Below, one piece after another: positions 1 to 5,724 of a stretch of 10,584 nucleotides of DNA. Source of the stretch: JBCCFK01 sp965262315 (GTDB lineage: Bacteria > Actinomycetota > Acidimicrobiia > Acidimicrobiales > UBA8592); assembly GCA_965262315.1 (NCBI GenBank), contig CBDHFJ010000123.1, positions 1-10,584 of the forward strand. Reading direction: 5' to 3'. A program made the position numbers and the translations under genes. Each line of letters begins with the position of its first letter. The stretch's first letter is position 1. A model generated the notes under the pieces. It saw nothing but the letters and a program-made list of their open reading frames with translations. It did no database searches and was not told the DNA's origin.

Positions 1-1014
1 CTCGGCCTGAGCCGCAAGCACGCATCGGCGTTCGGTCGGCTCGAGCGCCAGTACGAGAGCCCGGGGAGTCACGAGATCGTCAACGTGACCCGCGGGCTGA
101 TCGCCCCCACCGTGGAGGCGTTCGGCACCGACGAGCAGAAGGAGCGCTTCATCGCTGACCTGCTCGCGTGCAACATCCTGTGCTCACAGCTGTTCAGCGA
201 GCCCGGCGCGGGCTCCGACCTCGCGTCGCTGGCCTGCCGGGCAGACCAGGACGGAGACGAGTGGGTGCTGAATGGCCAGAAGGTCTGGAGTTCCGGCGCC
301 CAGTTCAGCGAATGGGGCCTGTTGATCGCCCGATCCGACCCCGACGCGGTGAAGCACAAGGGCATGACCGCGTTCATGGTGCCGCTGGACCACGAGGGCG
401 TCGAGGTGCGACCCATCGCCCAGATGAGCGGCGGTGCCTCGTTCAACGAGGTCTTCTTCAATGACGCTCGCATCTCCGACTCGCTTCGCCTCGGCCCGGT
501 CGGCGAGGGCTGGAAGGTGGCGCTGACCACGCTCAGCTTCGAACGCGATCACTCCGACGACTCCGGCGGCGGCGGACGCGTCGGGGGTTCGTGGGATCTG
601 GTGCTCGCCACGGCGCGCGCCATGGGCAAGACCGCCGATCCGGTGATGCGTCAGAAGCTCGCGGATCTCTACATCCATCATCGGGTCGAGGGCTTCGTCA
701 ACCGCCGCGCCGCCGATCTGGCTCGCGGTGGCAACCCGGGTCCCGAGGGTTCGCTCACCAAGCTGGTGTGGACCGAGCAGATGACCCGTATGAGCGACGT
801 GGTGTCCGACCTCCTGGGTCCGGCACTCGTGGCCGACAACGGCGAGTGGGGCACGTACGGATGGGGCGAGCACGTGCTCGGCGCGGTGGGCTACCGCATT
901 GCCGGCGGGTCCGACGAGGTCCAGCGCAACATCATCGGCGAGCGGGTCCTGGGGCTCCCGGGCGAACCCCGCGTCGACAAGGGCGTCCCGTGGAAGGACG
1001 TCCCCCGCAGCTGA
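1..1014 (+). CDS. acyl-CoA dehydrogenase, FadE type (5' truncated by window edge)
   Basis: FAD-dependent alpha,beta-dehydrogenation of an acyl-CoA thioester; the acyl substrate cannot be told. The frame is open from base 1, so the gene starts upstream; 337 residues are visible and about 55-60 are probably missing, judged from the position of GTDEQK (visible 42-47). The classic signature SEPGAGSD is at visible 66-73, followed by the NGQKVWSSGA middle beta-domain segment. The C-terminus has the family ending QRNIIGERVLGLP. At the MCAD-type catalytic position (YEG in MCAD) there is Gly, about visible 302, but LSFER places a Glu at about 181, matching the isovaleryl-CoA/long-chain dehydrogenase base. 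The enzyme is therefore probably active. A Gly-rich stretch (SGGGGRVGG) follows that Glu. It converges on the amidohydrolase with a 40-bp gap in which I see no clear terminator. A role as one subunit of a heteromeric FadE pair is possible. Confidence 0.95.
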   Translation, partial: LGLSRKHASAFGRLERQYESPGSHEIVNVTRGLIAPTVEAFGTDEQKERFIADLLACNILCSQLFSEPGAGSDLASLACRADQDGDEWVLNGQKVWSSGAQFSEWGLLIARSDPDAVKHKGMTAFMVPLDHEGVEVRPIAQMSGGASFNEVFFNDARISDSLRLGPVGEGWKVALTTLSFERDHSDDSGGGGRVGGSWDLVLATARAMGKTADPVMRQKLADLYIHHRVEGFVNRRAADLARGGNPGPEGSLTKLVWTEQMTRMSDVVSDLLGPALVADNGEWGTYGWGEHVLGAVGYRIAGGSDEVQRNIIGERVLGLPGEPRVDKGVPWKDVPRS

Positions 1015-1054
1015 CGCCGCCGGCCACTCGTCCCGCGTGACCTCCGGCCTCGGG

Positions 1055-2311
1055 TCAACCGCAGTACGGCTGTGCGTTGTTCAGGTCGTGGTACTCGATG
1101 CCGGCCTTGATGACCGTCAACCGTGACTGGTCCTGGAGCACGGTGACGTCGGCAGTCGGGTCGCCGTCGACGATCACCAGGTCGGCCCACGTTCCCTCCT
1201 CGAGGGTCCCGGCCATGCCCCCCGGGTCGAATGCCCAACCGCCGTCGCGGGTGGCGCAGAGCAACGCTTCGGTGGGGGTCATGTCGAACAGGTCGACGAA
1301 GTACTCCAGCTCTTTGGCCTGTGTGCCGTGTGGCGTGATGTTGAGGCCGTAGTCGCCTCCCACCGTCACGCGAACGCCCACCTCGCGGAGTCGCTTCACC
1401 GCATCGATGGTGGCGTCGACCTCGGCCTGGTAGCCGCGGGCGACCATGAGCTCGCGCGGCAGACCGATCTCGTGGCCCCGATCGAGCAGGGAGATCTCCC
1501 ACGCGATGCCCGGGCCCACCGACAGGCGGTTGCGGGCGGCACGCAGCATGTCGACCGCCTCGTCGTCGAGGTAGTTGGCGTGGCCGATGAAGTCGATCTC
1601 ATGGCGCACCGCCTGCTTGACGGCCGCGGCCGATCGGGCATGGCACGCCACCCGCATGCGCCGGGTGTGGGCCTCTTCCACCGCGGCGGCGACCTCCTCG
1701 TCGGTGTAGCTGAGCACGCCTGGGGGCGCATGTCCCGAGATCGCCTCGCCGTCGAGGAAGATCTTGACGACGTCGACACCCTTCTTCGCCAGGTCCCGGA
1801 CGCCGGCACGGACAGCCCATGGACCGTCGGCGATGATCTTGCGGCCCTCGCTGCCCGGGGCCTTGGAGTCGGCGTTGCTGCCGGTGGAGCCGAGGTCGCG
1901 GTCCGACGCCTCCAGGCGGGGACCGGGCACTCGTCCGCCCTTGATGGCCGCCTTGAGGGGCAGGTCGATGCCCTGGGCCGACCCGAAGCTGATCGCCGAG
2001 GTGAAGCCCGCTGCGAGCACCCGCCTGGCGTTGTCGACGGCGTCGAGCATTGCCGTGGGAACCGGCTGGGTGTCGAGCTGCTGGGGGTGCGCGTTGGCGT
2101 ACGACAGGTGGATGTGGGACTCGGTCATGCCGGGCATCACGAATCGGCCGTCGAGCTGGCTCCGCGGCACGTCGGCGTCGACGGTCGGAGCGTCCGCGGC
2201 GGGTCCGGCCCAGGCGATCACGCCGCCGTCGATCAGCACCACGCCGTCGGGGATCACCTCGCCGTCGACGCCGGTGAACAGGCGGAGATCGGTCAGTAGT
2301 CTGCGGCTCAT
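1055..2311 (-). CDS. metal-dependent amidohydrolase (amidohydrolase_1, imidazolonepropionase/prolidase-like)
   Basis: A 418-aa hydrolase of the amidohydrolase superfamily, cytoplasmic, with no signal peptide. It has an N-terminal composite beta-sandwich segment (1-60) and a TIM barrel. The metal ligands are all visible: H66 and H68 in ESHIHLS, K183 in VVKIFLDG (probable carbamylated bridging Lys), H224 in VACHAR, H244 in FIGHAN, and D320 in TVGGD. The C-terminus returns to the sandwich (GTWADLVIVDGDP), as in COG1228-type enzymes. Relatives cleave imidazolone rings, Xaa-Pro/Xaa-Arg dipeptides or other cyclic amides, so the substrate is open. The start chosen is ATG 2311, 5 nt after a strong Shine-Dalgarno GGGAGG. 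An in-frame GTG at 2332 overlaps the upstream stop as GTGA and would add MSPREDQ; it is the alternative. It is the last gene of a three-gene minus-strand operon, after the amidohydrolase_2 gene. Confidence 0.93.
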   Translation of the reverse strand: MSRRLLTDLRLFTGVDGEVIPDGVVLIDGGVIAWAGPAADAPTVDADVPRSQLDGRFVMPGMTESHIHLSYANAHPQQLDTQPVPTAMLDAVDNARRVLAAGFTSAISFGSAQGIDLPLKAAIKGGRVPGPRLEASDRDLGSTGSNADSKAPGSEGRKIIADGPWAVRAGVRDLAKKGVDVVKIFLDGEAISGHAPPGVLSYTDEEVAAAVEEAHTRRMRVACHARSAAAVKQAVRHEIDFIGHANYLDDEAVDMLRAARNRLSVGPGIAWEISLLDRGHEIGLPRELMVARGYQAEVDATIDAVKRLREVGVRVTVGGDYGLNITPHGTQAKELEYFVDLFDMTPTEALLCATRDGGWAFDPGGMAGTLEEGTWADLVIVDGDPTADVTVLQDQSRLTVIKAGIEYHDLNNAQPYCG

Positions 2312-2328
2312 CTGGTCCTCCCGGGGGC

Positions 2329-3300
2329 TCACCCCATCGTCCCCGACAGGTCACGGCCGAGCAATCGCTCCGCATTGTCGGTGAGTGATGCGTCGAAGTC
2401 GTCGGCGACCGCGGGGGTGTCCCAGCCGCCGAAGTTGGTGCCGTACACCAGCCGGTCCGTTCCCACGATGTCGATCAGCATCCGTCGACTGGGCCCGTCC
2501 TCCATGTGCGCGTCGAACCACAGGCGGCGCAGCCCCTCGGCGAAGGCCGCGGGTTGCCGCCGGAATCGACTCATGGCGTCGAAGCGGTCGACCAGGAACG
2601 CGGTGGCCCCGCCGCCATGGGAGATGCAGACGTCCAACTCGGGGTGGCGATCGAGCACTCCGCCCAGGACCAACGAGGCTGTGGTCAGCGTCTCCTCGTA
2701 CGTGTAGCCGACCACCAGGTCGAAGCCGAATCGGTGGAGCCGACGGTCGGGCGCTGCGGTCAGGCCGTCGTTGGTGGCGGGGTGGATGAACAGCGGGAGC
2801 TCGAGGTCGACGAGCGTCCGGTACAGCGGATCGAGGTCGGAGCTGTCCCACGCCACGCCGTAGTCGGTGCCGACGTAGGCGGCGACGAGGCCGAGCTCCA
2901 CGGCGCGCTCGGCCTCGCGGCATGCGCCGGCCACGTCCTGGATCGGGAGTTGGGCCGCACCGAGGAGCCGCGGCCGATCAGACACCAGCGCGGCCATGGC
3001 GTCGTTGGTGGCCCGGGCCAGCGAGATCGCATCCTCGACCTCGATGCCGCCGCAGAAGGAAAGCGGGTTGGGGGACAGCATCTGGACGTCGATGCCTGCC
3101 GCGTCCATCCGCTCCAACCGCAGGTTCAGGTCCATGAACACCGACCCTCGATAGGGCGATGGTTTCATCACGTAGTCGCCGACCCGGAACGCGGGCACAC
3201 CGTTCTCGTCGGTGAGATCGGGCCCGATCGGTCCGCCCGCGCCGAAGGCGCCCTCCAGCACCACGTGGGCGTGGAGGTCCACGACCCGTCGACGGGTCAC
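2329..3300 (-). CDS. amidohydrolase_2 family protein (ACMSD-like decarboxylase/hydrolase)
   Basis: A 323-aa TIM-barrel protein of the amidohydrolase_2 family, which includes aminocarboxymuconate-semialdehyde decarboxylase and other non-oxidative decarboxylases and hydrolases. Metal and catalytic residues seen are H10 and H12 in DLHAH, H173 in FIHP and H228 in ISHGG. At the usual last metal ligand (Asp of GSDYP) the protein reads YGTNFGGWD, so Asn289 stands there; D294 five residues on could compensate. GTG 3300 is chosen because it overlaps the stop of the upstream ABM gene (3297-3300, GTGA) and leaves the HxH at the normal distance from the N-terminus. No Shine-Dalgarno is visible before it, so translation is probably coupled. 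The N-terminal insert (18-50) is long and Gly/Pro-rich. Lying between an ABM protein and another amidohydrolase, it probably acts in catabolism of an aromatic or cyclic compound (inference). Confidence 0.9.
   Translation of the reverse strand: MTRRRVVDLHAHVVLEGAFGAGGPIGPDLTDENGVPAFRVGDYVMKPSPYRGSVFMDLNLRLERMDAAGIDVQMLSPNPLSFCGGIEVEDAISLARATNDAMAALVSDRPRLLGAAQLPIQDVAGACREAERAVELGLVAAYVGTDYGVAWDSSDLDPLYRTLVDLELPLFIHPATNDGLTAAPDRRLHRFGFDLVVGYTYEETLTTASLVLGGVLDRHPELDVCISHGGGATAFLVDRFDAMSRFRRQPAAFAEGLRRLWFDAHMEDGPSRRMLIDIVGTDRLVYGTNFGGWDTPAVADDFDASLTDNAERLLGRDLSGTMG
3283..3298. promoter_or_regulatory. 16-bp perfect palindrome at the operon gene junction
   Basis: GACCCGTCGACGGGTC is its own reverse complement and covers the first codons of the amidohydrolase_2 gene and most of the GTGA start/stop overlap. 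In the mRNA it could fold as a 6-bp GC-rich stem with a TCGA loop just behind the GTG start, which might restrain independent initiation and favour coupling to ABM translation. It could equally be an accident of Arg/Val codons in GC-rich DNA; one such palindrome per window is not far from chance. Confidence 0.3.
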
Positions 3301-3644
3301 CGGAGTGCGTCGATCCGCGGGGTACCGGTCTCGTCGTAGACGGTCCCACGGTCGTCGGCGACATATTGCCGGTTGATCGACTCCTTGAAGCCCGCCGCAC
3401 CGCGCAGGACCTGGACCATCGCGGCGTAGTTGGGGTGGGCGAAGTGGGCGTCGAGGGAGTCGGGATCGGTCCAGAGCTCGTAGACCTGGATCTCGGTGGG
3501 AACGGCCGGGTCGGGGCCGAAGCAGTACATGAGGCACCCCGGCTCCTCGTCGCGGGTGGCCGCCTGGACGTCGACGGTGGCGGCGACGGCCGCGTCTCGG
3601 TTGGCTTCGCTGTCGAACACCAACCTGGCGGTGACGATGATCAC
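3297..3644 (-). CDS. ABM-domain protein (putative quinol monooxygenase-like)
   Basis: A 115-aa single-domain protein of the antibiotic biosynthesis monooxygenase (ABM, dimeric alpha+beta barrel) family. It begins with strand-forming IIVTARLVF and has the family hallmarks EEPGCLMYCF, a strand ending in YELWTD, and DSLDAHFAHPNY at about 75-86. Known relatives are small cofactor-free oxygenases acting on quinols or polyketide anthrones, but many ABM proteins have no known activity, so the monooxygenase role is family inference. The start is GTG 3644, 4 nt after the strong Shine-Dalgarno GAGGGGGA (3649-3656). ATGs at 3671 and 3683 lack a good site and would add a charged, non-family N-terminus. 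The C-terminal tail after GFKESINRQY (about 95-115) is polar and extends past the core fold. First gene of the minus operon; its stop overlaps the GTG start of the next gene. Confidence 0.85.
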   Translation of the reverse strand: MIIVTARLVFDSEANRDAAVAATVDVQAATRDEEPGCLMYCFGPDPAVPTEIQVYELWTDPDSLDAHFAHPNYAAMVQVLRGAAGFKESINRQYVADDRGTVYDETGTPRIDALR

Positions 3645-3724
3645 GTGATCCCCCTCGGTCGCGCCGGGCATCCGCCGACGCATTCGGGACGAGACGTTAC
3701 TCGGCCCTCCGGACGTCCATCCTC

Positions 3725-3738
3725 GTGACGGCCGTCAC
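3725..3738. promoter_or_regulatory. 14-bp perfect palindrome, candidate operator
   Basis: GTGACGGCCGTCAC is fully self-complementary and lies near the middle of the divergent region, about 25 bp upstream of the TAACGT -10 candidate of the ABM operon. Length and position suit a dimeric regulator site. About one such 14-mer palindrome is expected by chance in a GC-rich 10-kb window, so only its location makes it notable. No regulator gene lies in the window. Confidence 0.35.
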
Positions 3739-3833
3739 CGGCCGGACGGCGTGCTGTGACCACTGCCACGGCTGATTCCGCCGATGAAACATGCCGTTCA
3801 CGGTGAGCTGACGCACCGGCAACATCGCGTTCC

Positions 3834-3839
3834 TACCTT
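3834..3839 (+). promoter_or_regulatory. candidate -10 box (TACCTT) for a leaderless transcript
   Basis: TACCTT matches TANNNT and ends exactly 7 nt before the ATG at 3847, where transcription would start on the A of the start codon. The bases in between are pyrimidines (CTCCTCC) with no Shine-Dalgarno. This is the arrangement of leaderless mRNAs, which are common in actinobacteria. No good -35 was found at 16-19 bp. Confidence 0.4.
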
Positions 3840-3846
3840 CTCCTCC

Positions 3847-4137
3847 ATGACGACGCAGACGGTTCTCCACGATCACCACGGAGAGCTCCTGGATGTGCCC
3901 GACCGCATCGTCGTTGCTCCCCGTACAGGCGTGTTCATTCCCCTCGAGCCAACGGCTGGTCCGGGTCCTGGCATGACGGTGCGGTCGGGTCAGCTCATCG
4001 GTCACCTCGACTGTGGCGGTGAGCTGCATCAGGTCACCAGTCCCTTCGCCGGAGTGGCGAGGAACATGCTGGCACTCCCGAACGAACGGGTCCGCCAGTA
4101 CCAGCCACTCCTGTGGATGGCGGCCGGGACGAACTGA
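3847..4137 (+). CDS. small biotinyl/lipoyl-like domain protein lacking the acceptor lysine
   Basis: A 96-aa protein that aligns with the biotinyl/lipoyl (BCCP) hammerhead fold: VVAPRTGVF at 22-30 is the first repeat strand (usual APMPGTV), MTVRSGQLIGHL at 43-54 matches the strand before the hairpin, VTSPFAGV at 63-70 matches KAPVAGTV, and QPLLWM ends the domain. Between GQ and AG the spacing equals that of BCCP without gaps, and the AMKM turn is replaced by CGGE (56-59), with Gly58 at the modified-Lys position. It therefore should not carry biotin or lipoate; a structural, regulatory or binding role is inferred. The start is ATG 3847 with no Shine-Dalgarno, probably leaderless; an in-frame ATG at 3784 would add 21 residues unlike the fold. 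Its stop overlaps the acyltransferase ATG (TGATG), so the two are translated together. I know no named family for it. Confidence 0.75.
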   Translation: MTTQTVLHDHHGELLDVPDRIVVAPRTGVFIPLEPTAGPGPGMTVRSGQLIGHLDCGGELHQVTSPFAGVARNMLALPNERVRQYQPLLWMAAGTN

Positions 4138-4874
4138 TGGAAACCAAGACGGTCGGTGCAGAAGGAGCCGGAACCGTCTCACCGGTGTTCGACGGGGTCG
4201 ACGGAACCCGGATCGGTCGCTGGTACGGGTCGACGCGGAGGATCTCCTGGCCTCTGCGTCGCCTCTGGCTGGACGTCCAGCTCGAAGACGCGGCCAACGT
4301 GCCGGACGACGGTGGTGTGGTGCTGGCAGCGAACCACCTGTCGTTTCTCGATTCGGTGTTGTTGATGTACAGCCTGCCGCGTCGGGTCAGCTTCCTGGGC
4401 AAGGCCGAGTATCTCTCGGCCTGGCCGACCCGGAAGCTGTTCCCGGCGGCCGGCATGATCCCGGTGGATCGGTCAGGACGTGGAGTGGCCCGCTCGCTGG
4501 ACGAGGCCGGGCGCCGGCTGCGTGCGGGCGAGGCGGTCGGCATCTTTCCCGAGGGCACGAGGTCACGCGACGGCCTCCTGCATCGCGGACACCCCGGCGT
4601 CGCGCACCTGGCGCTCAAGTCGGGCGCACCGATCGTTCCCGTCGGGATCATCGGCTCGGACGAGGCCCAGCCGCCGGGCGCCAGGGTTCCCCGCTACGGA
4701 GCGGAGATCACGATCCGGTTCGGCGCGCCGATCGGTCTCGGTGAGTATCGGGGGCAGCGGCCGACCGGTCAGATCAAGCGCGAGATCACCGATCAGGTGA
4801 TGACCGAGATCGCCCACCTGTCCGGCCAGGAGTACGTCGACCGCCACGCGCCGATCCCAGGCATCGACGCCTGA
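4137..4874 (+). CDS. plsC: 1-acyl-sn-glycerol-3-phosphate acyltransferase (PlsC/LPLAT family)
   Basis: A 245-aa acyltransferase that transfers an acyl group from acyl-CoA or acyl-ACP, probably to lysophosphatidate or a related lysolipid, at the inner membrane face. The LPLAT motifs are present in order: NHLSFLD (N66-D72, catalytic H67 and D72), FLGKAEY about 87-92, FPEGTRSRDG (137-146, acceptor phosphate binding) and APIVPVGIIG (164-173). There is no long hydrophobic N-terminal helix, so attachment to the membrane is probably peripheral (WPLRRLWLDVQL may help). ATG 4137 overlaps the upstream stop as TGATG; a GTG-free upstream extension from ATG 4113 lies inside the previous gene and is less likely. 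Actinobacteria carry several such paralogues, so whether this is the housekeeping enzyme is uncertain. It ends 3 bp from the convergent hydrolase stop. Confidence 0.9.
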   Translation: METKTVGAEGAGTVSPVFDGVDGTRIGRWYGSTRRISWPLRRLWLDVQLEDAANVPDDGGVVLAANHLSFLDSVLLMYSLPRRVSFLGKAEYLSAWPTRKLFPAAGMIPVDRSGRGVARSLDEAGRRLRAGEAVGIFPEGTRSRDGLLHRGHPGVAHLALKSGAPIVPVGIIGSDEAQPPGARVPRYGAEITIRFGAPIGLGEYRGQRPTGQIKREITDQVMTEIAHLSGQEYVDRHAPIPGIDA

Positions 4875-4877
4875 TCG

Positions 4878-5633
4878 TCAGTCCGCGGCGGCCCAGTGGG
4901 CCACCAGCGCGTCGGCGGCGGTGTCAGCGCCGGAGAACATCCACCAGTGCCCCTCGCCGTCGAGGCGCAGGGACGACGCACCGAGTGCGTCGGTCATGTG
5001 GCGGATCATCTCCGCATCGCCGGCGTAGTGGTCCTCGGTGGCGTGGATGACCATGCCGGGTGGGAGGTCCGAGGCCACGAGTCGGCGACCGAGGTCGGCC
5101 ATCGCCGGTTGCGCGGCATCTCGATAGAGATCGAGGATGGCCTGCCCCATCTCTTCGTTCTGCCAGGGCACGATCTCGGCAGCGATGTCGGCGGGGATCC
5201 CCAGGCCCGCCATTCGTTCGATGCGCTCGGCTTCGGTGCCTCCGGTGATCGCCGCGACGACCTCCTCGCCGACTTCGGGGGTCTGCCACAGCTGCGCGGC
5301 CTCGTGCCAGACGTAGTCAGGGTGGGTCAGTCCGACACAGTCGGCAGCCCAGGTGCGCACCAGGTCGGGCCGCTCCGCGAGCACGCCGAAGACGTGGCCG
5401 GCTCCCCAGTCGTGCCCGACCAGATCGACCGCTCCGCCGAGGGCTTCCAGCTCGCCGCTCAGCCATTGCCGGTACTCGTGGGCGGTGGCGCCGAAGCCGT
5501 CGGGGCGAGGGGCACCGAATCCGGGAGGGGACACGGTCACGACGTCAGTGCGGCCGCGCTCGCCGAGGGCCTCGACGAGCGTGCGCCACAACGCGGCGGT
5601 CTCGGGATTTCCGTGGACGAGGACGACGGGCAT
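4878..5633 (-). CDS. alpha/beta-hydrolase with Asp nucleophile (epoxide hydrolase/haloalkane dehalogenase-like)
   Basis: A 251-aa soluble alpha/beta-hydrolase. HGNPE at 7-11 gives the oxyanion motif and GHDWGA at 73-78 is the nucleophile elbow, with Asp75 rather than Ser, which is the hallmark of epoxide hydrolases and haloalkane dehalogenases. The catalytic His is probably H229 in EGHWW, and the acid D201 in ATEDHYAGD. A cap region (about 105-185) lies between. The protein is on the short side for this group, and the cap Tyr pair that marks epoxide hydrolases was not securely located, so the exact reaction is open; C-C or ester hydrolases with Asp are less likely. ATG 5633 is preceded by AGGAG at a 5-nt gap, a clear start; upstream in-frame codons are not family-like. 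It is divergent from the acyl-CoA dehydrogenase, sharing a 91-bp control region. Confidence 0.9.
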   Translation of the reverse strand: MPVVLVHGNPETAALWRTLVEALGERGRTDVVTVSPPGFGAPRPDGFGATAHEYRQWLSGELEALGGAVDLVGHDWGAGHVFGVLAERPDLVRTWAADCVGLTHPDYVWHEAAQLWQTPEVGEEVVAAITGGTEAERIERMAGLGIPADIAAEIVPWQNEEMGQAILDLYRDAAQPAMADLGRRLVASDLPPGMVIHATEDHYAGDAEMIRHMTDALGASSLRLDGEGHWWMFSGADTAADALVAHWAAAD

Positions 5634-5686
5634 CGGAGCTCCTGACGGTCGGGTCGAGTCATCGTCGCACAACCACGCACGGACAC

Positions 5687-5704
5687 GATTGCCCTGGCAC
5701 AATC
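5687..5704. promoter_or_regulatory. imperfect 18-bp inverted repeat, candidate operator
   Basis: GATTGCCCTGGCACAATC has perfect 5-bp arms (GATTG/CAATC) plus one inner C-G pair, and is the most AT-rich part of the 91-bp region between the divergent hydrolase and acyl-CoA dehydrogenase genes. It ends 20 bp before the ATG at 5725, where binding could block transcription. TetR-type regulators of fatty-acid genes often use such sites, but no regulator is encoded here, so this is inference. Confidence 0.35.
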
Positions 5705-5724
5705 CGAAGGGATCCTCCGACCCG

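Larger units (their letters stand above)
3645..3846. promoter_or_regulatory. divergent intergenic control region
   Basis: This is the largest gene-free stretch in the window (202 bp), between the ABM operon (minus) and the biotinyl-like/acyltransferase pair (plus). It holds the ABM Shine-Dalgarno, a TAACGT hexamer on the minus strand (3694-3699) that fits a TANNNT -10 box about 50 nt before the ABM start, a 14-bp palindrome (3725-3738), and a TACCTT hexamer just before the plus-strand gene. No convincing -35 box was found for either direction. I see no small gene or RNA in it. Confidence 0.45.

Noticed and set aside
1..1014. Reading the missing MCAD-type Glu in the dehydrogenases as loss of activity.
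   Set aside because: Both keep Glu at the known alternative position (LSFER, LAHER), so a dead enzyme is not supported.
1015..1054. A terminator between the convergent dehydrogenase and amidohydrolase genes.
   Set aside because: No stable stem followed by a T-run was found; only short GGCC self-complementary pieces are present.
1328..2299. A 323-codon plus-strand frame opposite the amidohydrolase.
   Set aside because: The opposite strand encodes a protein with every metal ligand, and this frame has no recognisable motif.
3645..3683. ATG 3683 or 3671 as start of the ABM protein.
   Set aside because: They lack a good ribosome site, and GTG 3644 has GAGGGGGA at 4 nt and gives the usual ABM N-terminus.
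3793..3819. CGGTG/CACCG short inverted repeat upstream of the biotinyl-like gene.
   Set aside because: Five-base arms with an 8-base loop are expected by chance in DNA of this composition.
5353..5724. In-frame upstream extension of the acyl-CoA dehydrogenase.
   Set aside because: It runs through the divergent hydrolase gene and does not resemble the family; the protein begins normally near 5725 or 5737.
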